NCBI GenBank assembly: GCA_002840125.1
Contig: PGZF01000007.1
Location: forward strand, 1 to 64,000
Direction of reading: 5' to 3'
Source of the DNA: Gammaproteobacteria bacterium HGW-Gammaproteobacteria-15
GTDB taxonomy: Bacteria; Pseudomonadota; Gammaproteobacteria; Enterobacterales; Alteromonadaceae
Length of the DNA stretch: 64,000 bases
Shown: one piece after another, positions 18,857 through 27,812 of the stretch
Layout of the letters: every line of letters starts with the position of its first letter
Numbering within the stretch: position 1 is the stretch's first letter
The notes under the pieces: model-generated
Told to the model about the DNA's origin: nothing
The model's database searches: none
The model's input: only the letters and a program-made list of their open reading frames with translations
Program-made: the position numbers and the translations under genes

Positions 18857-19603
18857 TTGTCAGGTGTTATTTCTGCTGTAAAACGCTGGGCTGCCGACTA
18901 TGCCGGCGCTGCGCTGTTGGCTTTGCTGCTGCATGCGTTACTGCTGGCCTATTTGTTACGGCTTGAATTTACTCAGGTGCCGCCGCCAAAACCTGCTGCG
19001 CCAGTAGTGTCGTATTTATATCAGCCACCACCAATACAGGCTGTTGCAGCGCAAGCCGAAAGTAATACCCGCGCACCAGTGCCGGCGCCTGCTGCGTTAC
19101 CTACTGAGCTATCCGTAGAACCAGAGTCGGAAGTTACTGCGCTAGCCAGCGCAGATAGCTCATCCACTCCGGTTGAAGCAGTGCAAGAAAAACAGCCGGC
19201 AGCGGTTGCTACATCCTTTTCGGCACCTTTTTCAGCACAGCCAGAGCAAAGCAGTGCTACCGGGCTGGCTCAGCGCGCCTTAAGCGGTGCTGCAACACCG
19301 TCTGCCCGGGCGATAGAAGATGCCGCAACGGCCAGTTACCAGCAGTTCTTGCAGGCGCAGCAACAACCGAAAATGACAGTAGAAAGGCGGCATCAAGAGT
19401 TAAGCGCCGATCCGGCGCAGCAAGTGGTGGCGCAAATGAATGATGGTAGACAAATTATCCGCACCAAAGACGGCTGCCGCATCGCCGACCCGGCTAAAGA
19501 CGGCTTTGACGGCCTGATGGCTTTAAAAACCGTACCTTGCGGCGATGAAGCAACAACCAGCGAACTGTTAAAACAGGCGCTGGAAAAACACCTGAAGCGC
19601 TGA
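18857..19603 (+). CDS. Hypothetical single-pass membrane protein with proline/alanine-rich stalk
   Basis: I do not recognise a known family. The 248 residues show one N-terminal membrane helix (about 17-36), a long Pro/Ala/Ser/Glu-rich region (about 40-150) as in TonB-like stalks, and a compact C-terminal part (about 190-235) with two cysteines (DGCRIADP and VPCGDEA) that could form a disulfide outside the cytoplasm. It lacks a recognisable TonB C-terminal domain. The start is the weak codon TTG at 18857 and no good ribosome binding site is visible, so the true start is uncertain. Its stop codon directly abuts the stop of the convergent thioesterase gene. Confidence 0.7.
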   Translation: MSGVISAVKRWAADYAGAALLALLLHALLLAYLLRLEFTQVPPPKPAAPVVSYLYQPPPIQAVAAQAESNTRAPVPAPAALPTELSVEPESEVTALASADSSSTPVEAVQEKQPAAVATSFSAPFSAQPEQSSATGLAQRALSGAATPSARAIEDAATASYQQFLQAQQQPKMTVERRHQELSADPAQQVVAQMNDGRQIIRTKDGCRIADPAKDGFDGLMALKTVPCGDEATTSELLKQALEKHLKR

Positions 19604-20056
19604 TTATTGCTCTGCGATATGGTGTTCTAAACGGGCTTTCAGTTCGCCGTCAATCGCCACTGCTTTGCCGGTTTTCTGATCCAGGCAAACAAAAGTGACC
19701 TGCGCATCAGCGGCAATAGCATCTTTACCGGCAATACGCACTTCTTGTGTTACTACAGCGCTTTTGCCGCCAACCTTGCTAAAACGGGTAAATACTTCCA
19801 GCTGATCGCCCATAGTGGCCGCCACGCGGTAGTTAATATTAATATTTACAATTACCCAGGCCAGGCCGTGTTTGGCAAACCAATCAATATCGCCGCTGTC
19901 TTCCAGATAACCCCAGCGGGCTTCTTCTAAAAACTCCAGATAACGCGCATTGTTTACATGCTGGTAAATATCTAAATGGTAACCACGTACTTTAATCAGC
20001 GTTTTATGTATCATATCAAATAAACCGTAGGGATCAGAGAGCTTTGATTGTTGCAT
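19604..20056 (-). CDS. Acyl-CoA thioesterase, hotdog fold (YbgC/FadM-like)
   Basis: A 150-residue hotdog-fold thioesterase. The active-site loop YHLDIYQHVNNARYLEFLEE has the aspartate (Asp29) and the HVNN motif of the 4-hydroxybenzoyl-CoA thioesterase family; NININYRVAATMGDQLEV forms the central strands. It should hydrolyse cytosolic acyl-CoA thioesters; which chain length is not visible. The N-terminal 14 residues precede the fold and an internal methionine (Met15) is an alternative start. Confidence 0.87.
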   Translation of the reverse strand: MQQSKLSDPYGLFDMIHKTLIKVRGYHLDIYQHVNNARYLEFLEEARWGYLEDSGDIDWFAKHGLAWVIVNININYRVAATMGDQLEVFTRFSKVGGKSAVVTQEVRIAGKDAIAADAQVTFVCLDQKTGKAVAIDGELKARLEHHIAEQ

Positions 20057-20174
20057 AGATTAACTGGCCGTACCAGTTTGCAAGTGTATTAGAACTTCGT
20101 TTTGCACAAAAATTTTACAATTAAACGGTATTTATGTAGTTTAGATGAAGCTGATTGGACACAAGGATTGAGTT

Positions 20175-21494
20175 ATGCGTTACATGTTAAGTTTGTTATT
20201 GATGTTAGGTACTGCTGTGCAAGCTGATATGCTCAGTGCGTTAAAAGCCTATGAGGAAAAAAACTACACCGAAGCACAGTTGCAGTTTGCTGAGCTGTTA
20301 CCTCTGGCTAATGAACAGGCAATTTTTAATTTGGGGGTGATGGCATACCAGGGCGAAGGGCAGGAAAAAGATCTTAACAAAGCACTGGCGTATTTTATGC
20401 TGGCGGCAGAGTTAAAGCATGAGCAGGCAGCAACATTGCTGCTAAACTTATCTACTAAGGCGTCAGAGCAGCAGTTAGAGCAGGCAACGCAGCAGTTTGA
20501 GCAGCTAAAACGCAACTTAGTGATTGCAGCAACAGATTTAGATAAACCCCGCGATGTCAGCCTGCCGCAACCGATTAAGCGAGTGCCTCCAGAGTATCCA
20601 ATAAGTGCAGCAAAAAATGGCCTGTTTGGTTATGTAAAAATGCGGTTTCTGGTAGATGAAGCTGGCTTAGTTACGGCAATTGATACCCTGGATACTTTTC
20701 CGGAAAATACCTTTGAAAAGTCGGCGGTAAAAGCAGTTAAAAAATGGCGCTATGAACCCAGCGGACAACAGCATTTAATGGAGGTCAGACTTGATTATTC
20801 GTTGGGTAGAGGTGTGAAAGTTTCGGCAGTAGAGAAAATAGCTTTGGGCAATAGACTTTGGGATTATGCAGTATTAGGGGCACCACGACACCAGTTGGCT
20901 TTAGGTACTTTACTGTCTCTTGTTGAGATACAAAGTGGTAATAGCTTTTGGTATGACCCTGAACTGCCATTAGTGGCACAAGCCGATTTTTCGTCATTTG
21001 AAAGTCTTGCGACATTAAAGCCTGCCTTCGATGGTTTTTGGGGCAGTGCAGTAGTGCGTGTTGCACAAGACGGTACTATTACCGAGCAGATTGATGCTAC
21101 GTTTGATGCCAAAAGCGAATTAACCAGTTTGGTTGGTTTAAAGCTCAAAGGTAAAGTTGAAACTGATGTATACCGAATTTTGCGCAATTCAGATGTTGTA
21201 GGTTCTAGAAGTATAAGTGTCACGCCATATTTAAGATTGTCCCGTTCAATGTCTGGTATGTTCTGGTGGGAGCAAGCGGCGAAGAACGGCAATATCGATG
21301 CTCAGCGGATTATGGCTGCTTATGACAAACAGTGGGAAGGCTATTTACTTAGCAAAGATGATGCAGAAGTTATGGCATGGACCGGCACCAGACTCATCTT
21401 AGAGGGCCAGCGTGAGCAAGGCATGCAGTTATTGGAACAGGCAATAGCGAAGAACTATGAGCCTGCAACAGAGCTGAAAAAGCAGTTTATGTAG
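20175..21494 (+). CDS. Secreted Sel1-repeat protein with TonB C-terminal-like domain
   Basis: A 439-residue protein with a signal peptide (cleavage near residue 18). Residues about 20-90 resemble Sel1/TPR repeats (AIFNLGVMAYQGEGQEKDLN, KALAYFMLAAEL). Residues about 140-215 match a TonB C-terminal fold (PPEYPISAAKNGLFGYVKMR, VDEAG, FEKSAVKAVKKWRYEP). The rest is unassigned, and the extreme C-terminus again looks Sel1-like. There is no membrane anchor other than the signal, so it is not a classical energy-transducing TonB; such periplasmic TonB-domain proteins are known from related genera but not characterised. Confidence 0.75.
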   Translation: MRYMLSLLLMLGTAVQADMLSALKAYEEKNYTEAQLQFAELLPLANEQAIFNLGVMAYQGEGQEKDLNKALAYFMLAAELKHEQAATLLLNLSTKASEQQLEQATQQFEQLKRNLVIAATDLDKPRDVSLPQPIKRVPPEYPISAAKNGLFGYVKMRFLVDEAGLVTAIDTLDTFPENTFEKSAVKAVKKWRYEPSGQQHLMEVRLDYSLGRGVKVSAVEKIALGNRLWDYAVLGAPRHQLALGTLLSLVEIQSGNSFWYDPELPLVAQADFSSFESLATLKPAFDGFWGSAVVRVAQDGTITEQIDATFDAKSELTSLVGLKLKGKVETDVYRILRNSDVVGSRSISVTPYLRLSRSMSGMFWWEQAAKNGNIDAQRIMAAYDKQWEGYLLSKDDAEVMAWTGTRLILEGQREQGMQLLEQAIAKNYEPATELKKQFM

Positions 21495-21515
21495 TTTTCG
21501 TTTGAATTAAGCAGA

Positions 21516-21538
21516 AAAACGCCCATTCAGGGCGTTTT
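21516..21538. terminator. Bidirectional terminator between the TonB/Sel1 gene and fre
   Basis: AAAACGCCC and GGGCGTTTT form a 9-bp stem with a 5-base loop. It has A and T runs on both sides, so it can serve both converging genes. Confidence 0.85.
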
Positions 21539-21543
21539 TTCTA

Positions 21544-22251
21544 TCAGATATAAGCAAAGGCATCGGCAAACATATGCTCGCGCTGGGCGCCTTGTTCAAT
21601 AAAGGCGCTGCGTACTACACCCGCCATAGCAAAAGGCCCGGCTACGTAGATATCGTAAGCTTCCAGTGAGACAAAATCATTTAACACGGCTTCATGGACC
21701 ATACCGCTGCGGCCCTGCCAGCTGTCATCCGGGTTTTGTACTACCGGAATAAAGCGGTACTTGCTGTTTTGTGCTGCCCAGGCCTGCATGATATCGGCAT
21801 GGTATAAGGCGCTGTGTTCGCGTACGCCCCAGTACATAAATACCGGCCGGTCAATGTTTGCTGCGGCTATCGTTTGCGCAATGCTGTAGATATAAGAGAA
21901 CCCGGTACCACCGGCCAGCAGAATCAGTGGCCGTTCGCTGTCGGCGCGAAACTGGGCATTGCCTAAACCAACTTCAGCCTGCACCGGTTGTTGCAGCTGA
22001 TGTTGTTGCATCAGATGCGCAAGTGCCTGGCTGGCGTAAGGATCGGCCACTGCACCACCAATATGCAGTTCCAGTTGGCGCTGGCCCGGTATACTGGCGA
22101 TGGAAAAAGGCCTTTTATCGCTGTCGCTTAAGCACAGCTGCAAATACTGGCCACTGGCAAAACTGACCGGTTGTGCCGGCGTTAACAACACCCGGTTTAC
22201 GGTTGGGGTGAGGGCTTCAATTAAATCTACATTACAGGAAATTGTTGTCAT
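21544..22251 (-). CDS. fre: NAD(P)H-flavin reductase Fre
   Basis: A 235-residue ferredoxin-NADP reductase-fold enzyme. The flavin-binding motif is RPFSIAS (47-53) and the NAD(P)-binding motif is LILLAGGTGFSYIYSIAQ. E. coli Fre reduces free flavins and lies next to ubiD, as here. In this genome a ferredoxin gene lies between ubiD and fre (26 bases upstream of fre), so the enzyme may feed electrons to that ferredoxin as well as to flavin; that part is inference. Confidence 0.9.
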   Translation of the reverse strand: MTTISCNVDLIEALTPTVNRVLLTPAQPVSFASGQYLQLCLSDSDKRPFSIASIPGQRQLELHIGGAVADPYASQALAHLMQQHQLQQPVQAEVGLGNAQFRADSERPLILLAGGTGFSYIYSIAQTIAAANIDRPVFMYWGVREHSALYHADIMQAWAAQNSKYRFIPVVQNPDDSWQGRSGMVHEAVLNDFVSLEAYDIYVAGPFAMAGVVRSAFIEQGAQREHMFADAFAYI

Positions 22252-22277
22252 AGTGCTCTTCGCAATGGCCTTACGGC

Positions 22278-22556
22278 TTAGCCACGGATAAAAGGGTGGT
22301 GTAAAACCAGATCAGTATTAGGGTAGGCTAAACAACAGTAGGTAAACTGCTGTTGTTTGTCCAGTTCAGTTAGCGGTTGCGGTTCTTTGTAGTGTACCTC
22401 ACCACTTTTTAGCTTACAGACACAGCTGGTGCACACACCCTGGCGGCAGCGGTGTGGAAAATCTATCCCACTACGCAGTGCTGCCGCCAGGATGGTTTCA
22501 TCTTGTTGCACAGCAAAGCTCAGCTGCGCCGGGATGATGGTAACCAGATAACTCAC
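22278..22556 (-). CDS. Plant-type [2Fe-2S] ferredoxin
   Basis: A 92-residue ferredoxin. The cluster ligands fit the pattern C-x4-C-x2-C...C: Cys37, Cys42 and Cys45 in [11 protein letters not shown] and Cys74 or Cys75 in TYCC. The sequence resembles the ferredoxin domain found fused to Fre-type reductases in AscD/VanB-like proteins. It overlaps ubiD by ATGA and is followed by fre, so ubiD, ferredoxin and fre form one operon. An electron-transfer partnership with Fre is an inference from this order. Confidence 0.87.
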   Translation of the reverse strand: MSYLVTIIPAQLSFAVQQDETILAAALRSGIDFPHRCRQGVCTSCVCKLKSGEVHYKEPQPLTELDKQQQFTYCCLAYPNTDLVLHHPFIRG

Positions 22557-24043
22557 AGCTGGGTGTCCTTTACCGGCAATGTAATACCCAGTGTGGGCCA
22601 GATATCATCTATGCGCTGTTTTACTGCCGGGTCCATTACTATCGGCTCGCCCCATTCGCGCGTGGTTTCACCCGGCCATTTATTGGTGGCATCCATACCC
22701 ATTTTTGAGCCTAAGCCGGATACCGGCGAGGCAAAATCCAGGTAGTCGATCGGCGTGTTTTCTACCAGCGTGATATCGCGTGCCGGGTCCATCCGGGTGG
22801 TAATGGCCCAGATCACATCCTGCCAGTCGCGGGCGTTAATGTCGTCATCGCAGACAATGACAAATTTGGTATACATAAACTGGCGCAGAAACGACCATAC
22901 CCCCATCATCACGCGCTTGGCGTGGCCGGGGTATTGTTTTTTCATGGTCACGACGGCCAGGCGGTACGAGCAGCCTTCGGGTGGCAGATAAAAGTCGGTA
23001 ATTTCCGGAAACTGCTTTTGCAGTATCGGCACAAAGACTTCGTTTAGCGCCACGCCCAGAATGGCGGGTTCATCTGGCGGCCGGCCGGTATAGGTGCTGT
23101 GATAAATAGGATTTTTGCGCTGGGTAATATGGGTAACGGTAAATACGGGAAAGTTATCCACTTCATTGTAGTAACCGGTGTGGTCGCCGTACGGGCCTTC
23201 TGGCGCCATTTCGCCCGGCTCTATGTAACCTTCGAGCACAAATTCAGCGCTGGCCGGTACCTGCAAATCGTTGCTGACACATTTTACTACTTCGGTATTG
23301 TCGCCGCGCAGCAAGCCGGCAAAGCCGTACTCTGATAAGGTATCCGGCACCGGTGTTACCGCGCCTAAAATGGTGGCAGGATCAGCGCCCAGTGCCACGG
23401 CTACCGGAAAACGCTGGCCAGGGTTGGCTTTTTGAAACTCGTAAAAGTCCAGTGCACCGCCACGGTGTGACAGCCAGCGCATAATCAGTTTGTTTTTACC
23501 CAGTAATTGCTGGCGGTAAATACCAAGGTTTTGCCGCTCTTTATGCGGCCCCTTAGTAACGGTTAAACCCCAGGTAATTAACGGCGCGGCATCGCCGGGC
23601 CAGCAGGTCATAATAGGTAATTGCGTTAAATCAACGTCGTCGCCAGTGAGTACAACGTCCTGACAGGGCGCTTTCTTAACCTGTTTGGGCGACATATTCA
23701 GCACCTGCTTAAAAATAGGCAGCTTGCTAAAGGCGTCTTTTAAGCCTTTTGGTGGTTCGGGTTCTTTTAAAAACGCCAGTAATTTGCCTACTTCGCGCAG
23801 GGCGGAAACATCTTCCTGGCCCATACCCAATGCCACCCGCTGCGTGGTACCAAACAGGTTAGCCAGTACCGGAATACGGCTGCCTTTGGGATTTTCAAAT
23901 AAAATGGCCGGGCCGCCGGCACGCAGGGTACGATCGGCAATTTCAGTCATTTCCAATACCGGATCTACTTCTGCTGTTACCCGTACCAGTTCGCCACGTT
24001 GTTCCAGCTGTGCAATAAAATCCCGTAAATCTTTATATTTCAT
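22553..24043 (-). CDS. ubiD: 4-hydroxy-3-polyprenylbenzoate decarboxylase UbiD
   Basis: UbiD decarboxylates the polyprenyl-hydroxybenzoate intermediate of ubiquinone synthesis, using prenylated FMN made by UbiX. The 496 residues match E. coli UbiD (497). Typical stretches are [19 protein letters not shown] at the start, [18 protein letters not shown], the [16 protein letters not shown] region and [19 protein letters not shown]. It is first in the ubiD-ferredoxin-fre operon. Confidence 0.97.
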   Translation of the reverse strand: MKYKDLRDFIAQLEQRGELVRVTAEVDPVLEMTEIADRTLRAGGPAILFENPKGSRIPVLANLFGTTQRVALGMGQEDVSALREVGKLLAFLKEPEPPKGLKDAFSKLPIFKQVLNMSPKQVKKAPCQDVVLTGDDVDLTQLPIMTCWPGDAAPLITWGLTVTKGPHKERQNLGIYRQQLLGKNKLIMRWLSHRGGALDFYEFQKANPGQRFPVAVALGADPATILGAVTPVPDTLSEYGFAGLLRGDNTEVVKCVSNDLQVPASAEFVLEGYIEPGEMAPEGPYGDHTGYYNEVDNFPVFTVTHITQRKNPIYHSTYTGRPPDEPAILGVALNEVFVPILQKQFPEITDFYLPPEGCSYRLAVVTMKKQYPGHAKRVMMGVWSFLRQFMYTKFVIVCDDDINARDWQDVIWAITTRMDPARDITLVENTPIDYLDFASPVSGLGSKMGMDATNKWPGETTREWGEPIVMDPAVKQRIDDIWPTLGITLPVKDTQL

Positions 24044-24247
24044 AGCGGCCTTTTAACAGCAAAAGGGCATAGTTACGCCACAAATGCCACTTAGATCAGA
24101 ATGATGACATTATACAGCTCTGTGCTGCTCATGCCAGTTTTAGCCTGCTATGCGGCTATGATGTTTAAAGCGGGTATTGGCAAAAGTGCAGATCGGGACA
24201 ATATCACTGGCAAGATAGCGTTAACAGCGTTAAAGTCAGGTCATCAG

Positions 24248-25042
24248 ATGGCTAACGTTAATCAACAGTTTATGCAGTTTCCCGACAGTATTAAGCAGCA
24301 AACTTGCAGTGATTGTTTAAGTGGCGCGGCGCTGGGTTTTCAGATCCGCATGGCGTTTCAGCCGATTATCGACTGGCAAACCAAAGCCGTATTTGGCCAT
24401 GAGGCACTGGTGCGCGGGCCGCACGGCGAGGGTGCGGGCTGGGTGTTTCAGCATATTAATGACAGCAATAAATACTACTTTGATCAGGCTTGCCGGGTAA
24501 AAGCCATAGAAACAGCGGCTCGCTTAGGCTGTAACAGCTTTTTGCATATCAATTTTTTGCCTAACGCGGTATACAACCCAGACACCTGTATTAAGGCTAC
24601 CATTGAGGCCGCCGATGTATACGGTTTTGACTTGCGCCGGCTGATTTTTGAAGTAACCGAAGGTGAGCAAATTCCGGATAAAGCACATTTAAATCGTATT
24701 TTTCGCAGTTATGCCAAGCGCGGCTTTCAAACCGCCATTGATGATTATGGCTCTGGCTACGCCACGCTTGACTGGCTGGTTGAATTAAAGCCCCATATTC
24801 TGAAGCTGGATATGCAGCTGATCCGCAATATAGAGCAAAACCCGGCCAAGCAATTTATTGTTGAGCAAACCATAGCACAGTGCGAGTTGCAGGGTACTAA
24901 AGTGTTGGCAGAAGGCATTGAAACTAAAGCCGAACTGGATTATCTGACCTCGGTGGGTATTCGTTATCTGCAGGGTTATTATTTTGCCAAACCCCAGCTG
25001 GAAGTGTTGCTTGAAAGCGATGAGATTGACAACCTGCTTTAA
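24248..25042 (+). CDS. EAL-domain cyclic-di-GMP phosphodiesterase
   Basis: A stand-alone EAL domain (264 residues from this start) that hydrolyses cyclic di-GMP. The residues needed for metal binding and catalysis are present: the Glu of HEALVRG, the Asn of HINFLP, the Glu of FEVTEGEQ, the Asp pair of AIDDYGSGY, the Lys of ILKLDMQL, the Glu of AEGIET and the Gln of LQGYYF. It therefore looks active. I chose the ATG at 24248, preceded by AGGTCATC. The same frame is open from 24101 and would add 49 residues including a hydrophobic stretch, so a membrane-anchored longer form is possible. Confidence 0.88.
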   Translation: MANVNQQFMQFPDSIKQQTCSDCLSGAALGFQIRMAFQPIIDWQTKAVFGHEALVRGPHGEGAGWVFQHINDSNKYYFDQACRVKAIETAARLGCNSFLHINFLPNAVYNPDTCIKATIEAADVYGFDLRRLIFEVTEGEQIPDKAHLNRIFRSYAKRGFQTAIDDYGSGYATLDWLVELKPHILKLDMQLIRNIEQNPAKQFIVEQTIAQCELQGTKVLAEGIETKAELDYLTSVGIRYLQGYYFAKPQLEVLLESDEIDNLL

Positions 25043-25043
25043 A

Positions 25044-25076
25044 AAGGCGCCTTCGTTTTATCAAAAAAGGCGCCTT
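25044..25076. terminator. Terminator between the EAL gene and the TonB-dependent receptor
   Basis: Two copies of the self-complementary 10-mer AAGGCGCCTT can pair with each other across a 13-base loop. It lies between two convergent genes and probably serves both. Confidence 0.75.
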
Positions 25077-25098
25077 GGTGTTGTCACAATCGGTGTTA

Positions 25099-27597
25099 TC
25101 AGAAGTTGTAGCTTACTTTGGCATAAATTAACCGACCCGAGCGGCCATACGGTGAGTAGTTAGAGTAAGGTGTATTTCCAGTGCTGTTCAGCGACACCGG
25201 AAAGGCCTCAGGGTATTGATCAAAGATATTATCCATACCTACCGCCAGCCGCCAGCTGTCAGTTACATCAAGTCTGCCTTCAATATCTACCAGTGTTCTG
25301 GCGCCCAGCGTAAAGTCTGTTGCAGCTGTGGTGCCCGGTGTTAGCACCTCGCCATAACGGGTGGCCCGCAAGGTAGCGCCAACCCGATCATGGCTCCAGT
25401 TTACAATAGCACCCAGTTTGTCTTTCGGGTTGCCTTTTTCAAAGGTCAGTACGTTTACGCGGCCAAATAACTCAGGTGCCGGGTCCAGTGCGGCCAGCTC
25501 GTCGGTTTGTGGCGTACGGGTAACTTTGGTTTCGTTGTAGTTAGCCACAAAGGTTAAATCAAAATCGCCCAGCGCATCGGTAGGTAAAGCCCAGTTTACA
25601 ACCAGATCAATACCTTTGGTTTCAGTGTCTACCCCGTTAATAAAGAAGCGGCCGCCACCTATGCCAATAAAACCCTGCTCAGTAAGATAATCACGCACAT
25701 TAGCGGCGGTAAGGTTTTCTGACAGCACGATACGATCGTCAATATCAATCTGGTAACCATCAATAGTGACTGACACATCACCAATACGGAACACGGTACC
25801 TAACGACAGGTTAACCGATTTTTCTGCGTCGAGCGCCTGGGCGCCTAACGCTACTGCAACCGGGTCATTAACCGGAAAGGTAGTGATATCAAAGGGTACA
25901 CCGTTGATAAAGTTGGTTGAGGTACTGGTAAAATATTGCTGTTGCAGCGACGGTGCGCGAAAGCCATTTTGCAATGAGCCGCGTAGTGCAAAGCTGTCGG
26001 TAATATCGTAGCGCAGCGCCAATTTACCGGTAAGGTTGCTGCCAAAGTCGGAGTAATCTTCGGCCCGTACGGCAACAGAACCCAGTACGTTATCAGTCAG
26101 GTTAGCTTCCAGATCGACAAAAACACCAACAGAATGGCGGCTTTCATTTACCTGATTAGCCGGCCTGAAACCGGGAAACACTTGAGCACCCGACTGGGTA
26201 GGGTTGCCGTTGGGCAGTAATACACCACCGTTGATGTAAGAGCCTGGCTCGCCGGCAAAAATAGTGTAGCTTTCACGGCGCAGTTCAACCCCTGCAGCCA
26301 GGTTAACCGGTGAGGCAAAGGCCGGTACGTCGAATGACGTTACGGCAGAAAAGTTACCTACAACCTGGTCATAGTTAAAGCCACCGGCGTCAAACTCGGT
26401 TTTGCTAGCCGGGCCAATAGAGCGATTAACGGTGTTTTCAATGGTAAATTCCATTTCGTTAAAACCGTACACAACCGAAGCGTCAAAGCTCCAGTCGCCC
26501 ATATCCCACTCATAGCCCACTGCTGAGCTGGTGTCGGTGACATCGGGGGCAATGATGGGCAAAAAGCCATCCGGGTGTACTTCAATCACGTTGCGGTCAT
26601 CTATTGCCCGGCGAAAGAAACCGCCGGATTTTGCCGCTCTGTCCTGGTAACTCAGCCAGCTGTACAGTTTGCCGGGGCCTACATTCAGGCCGGCATTTAC
26701 AAACAGGCTAAACTGCTGCACTTCAGGCTCGCCGTACCAGGCGTTAAAACGTTCTATGGTTGCTTCACGCGGGTCAAACGCACCGTTTATAAGCGGATAT
26801 TGCTGGCGATGATCGTAGCCGCCGCGCTCGGTGCGATCAGCATCTTTATATTCAACCGCTACCGTAACAAAGCCCTGATCGGCCAGGTTAAAGCCTTTCC
26901 AGCCGGACAAATTCATCGTTTCGCCATCGCTGACACCACGCTCTATCCGATCCGGGGCACTCCAGTTGGCACCAGCCGGTGGTGGGGTAGTGGGCGTGGT
27001 GTAGTTACTTTCGCGGTAACCGTAAGATGCGGTAAAATTGCCGCCCTCACTGGCTTCACGCAGGCGCACGTTTAACACCCCGGCAATAGCATCCGACCCA
27101 TACTGGGCTGAGGCGCCATCGCGTAGTACTTCAATAGCACTTACCGCGCCCATTGGGATAGTATTCAGATCCACTGCCGACGAACCCCGGCCCACAGTGC
27201 CGTTAACGTTAACCAAAGAGGCCGAGTGGCGCCGCTTGGAGTTAACCAGCACCAGTGACTGATCCGGGCCCAGGCCGCGTAAAGTTGCTGGGCGAATCGT
27301 GTCAGTGCCATCGGCAAGGCCGGGGCGGGGGAAGTTAAATGACGGTAACGCCACCGATAGCGCCTGGTTCAGCTCTGTTGTACCAGAGCGCTCCAGTGTA
27401 ACCGCGCTGACAATATCGATAGGTACGGCAGTATCGGATACCGAGCGGCCTGCTACACGGGTACCTGTTACCACAATTTGCTCTATTTTTTCGTCTTCTG
27501 CTGCTGTGGCAGAGCCTGCTTGCTGCGCAGATAACCCCGGGGTAATCAAAACTGCAGCAATAGCCAGTGTTAATGGTGTAAGGGTAAAGTTGCGCAT
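25099..27597 (-). CDS. TonB-dependent outer-membrane receptor
   Basis: An 832-residue receptor with a signal peptide (to about residue 24), a TonB-box-like EQIVVTGTRV, a plug domain with ATLRGLGPDQSLVLVN and ASAQYGSDAIAGVLNV, and a 22-strand-type barrel ending in an aromatic residue (KVSYNF). It imports some bulky nutrient using TonB energy; the ligand cannot be read. It is divergent from metC, and the shared 215-base region holds a MetJ-type operator, so a link to methionine or sulfur supply is conceivable but unproven. The ribosome binding site AGGAG is well placed. Confidence 0.92.
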   Translation of the reverse strand: MRNFTLTPLTLAIAAVLITPGLSAQQAGSATAAEDEKIEQIVVTGTRVAGRSVSDTAVPIDIVSAVTLERSGTTELNQALSVALPSFNFPRPGLADGTDTIRPATLRGLGPDQSLVLVNSKRRHSASLVNVNGTVGRGSSAVDLNTIPMGAVSAIEVLRDGASAQYGSDAIAGVLNVRLREASEGGNFTASYGYRESNYTTPTTPPPAGANWSAPDRIERGVSDGETMNLSGWKGFNLADQGFVTVAVEYKDADRTERGGYDHRQQYPLINGAFDPREATIERFNAWYGEPEVQQFSLFVNAGLNVGPGKLYSWLSYQDRAAKSGGFFRRAIDDRNVIEVHPDGFLPIIAPDVTDTSSAVGYEWDMGDWSFDASVVYGFNEMEFTIENTVNRSIGPASKTEFDAGGFNYDQVVGNFSAVTSFDVPAFASPVNLAAGVELRRESYTIFAGEPGSYINGGVLLPNGNPTQSGAQVFPGFRPANQVNESRHSVGVFVDLEANLTDNVLGSVAVRAEDYSDFGSNLTGKLALRYDITDSFALRGSLQNGFRAPSLQQQYFTSTSTNFINGVPFDITTFPVNDPVAVALGAQALDAEKSVNLSLGTVFRIGDVSVTIDGYQIDIDDRIVLSENLTAANVRDYLTEQGFIGIGGGRFFINGVDTETKGIDLVVNWALPTDALGDFDLTFVANYNETKVTRTPQTDELAALDPAPELFGRVNVLTFEKGNPKDKLGAIVNWSHDRVGATLRATRYGEVLTPGTTAATDFTLGARTLVDIEGRLDVTDSWRLAVGMDNIFDQYPEAFPVSLNSTGNTPYSNYSPYGRSGRLIYAKVSYNF

Positions 27598-27729
27598 CTG
27601 TTTTTCTCCTAGTTATTTTCAAAACCCTAGATGTCGTTGCAACCTTTGTCAAACAAGGCTTGGTGAATTCCAGAGTTGGCTACGCGCTTCAACTATTACT
27701 GCAGCAGACGACAAGCGTTTAACCTTATG

Positions 27730-27750
27730 GCAATATAGCAGCTATATTGC
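27730..27750. promoter_or_regulatory. Perfect dyad next to the metC operator
   Basis: GCAATATAG and CTATATTGC form a perfect 9-bp inverted repeat separated by 3 bases, directly left of the MetJ-type boxes. It has the size and symmetry of a protein-binding operator and no T run, so a terminator is unlikely. The binding protein is unknown. Confidence 0.5.
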
Positions 27751-27766
27751 AGACATCCAGAAGTCT
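27751..27766 (+). promoter_or_regulatory. Putative MetJ operator (two tandem met boxes)
   Basis: AGACATCC and AGAAGTCT are two adjacent 8-mers that match the met-box consensus AGACGTCT at 6 and 7 of 8 positions. They lie 47 bases before the metC start codon. MetJ with S-adenosylmethionine represses metC in E. coli through such tandem boxes, which supports the call. Confidence 0.65.
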
Positions 27767-27812
27767 TTATACCCGACTTACATTGAAATGGTTTACTGAC
27801 AAGGGCAGAAAA

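Noticed and set aside
25099-27597. Fur box or cobalamin riboswitch upstream of the TonB-dependent receptors
   Set aside because: No GATAAT-type inverted repeat and no B12-box-like sequence was seen before any of the four receptor genes.
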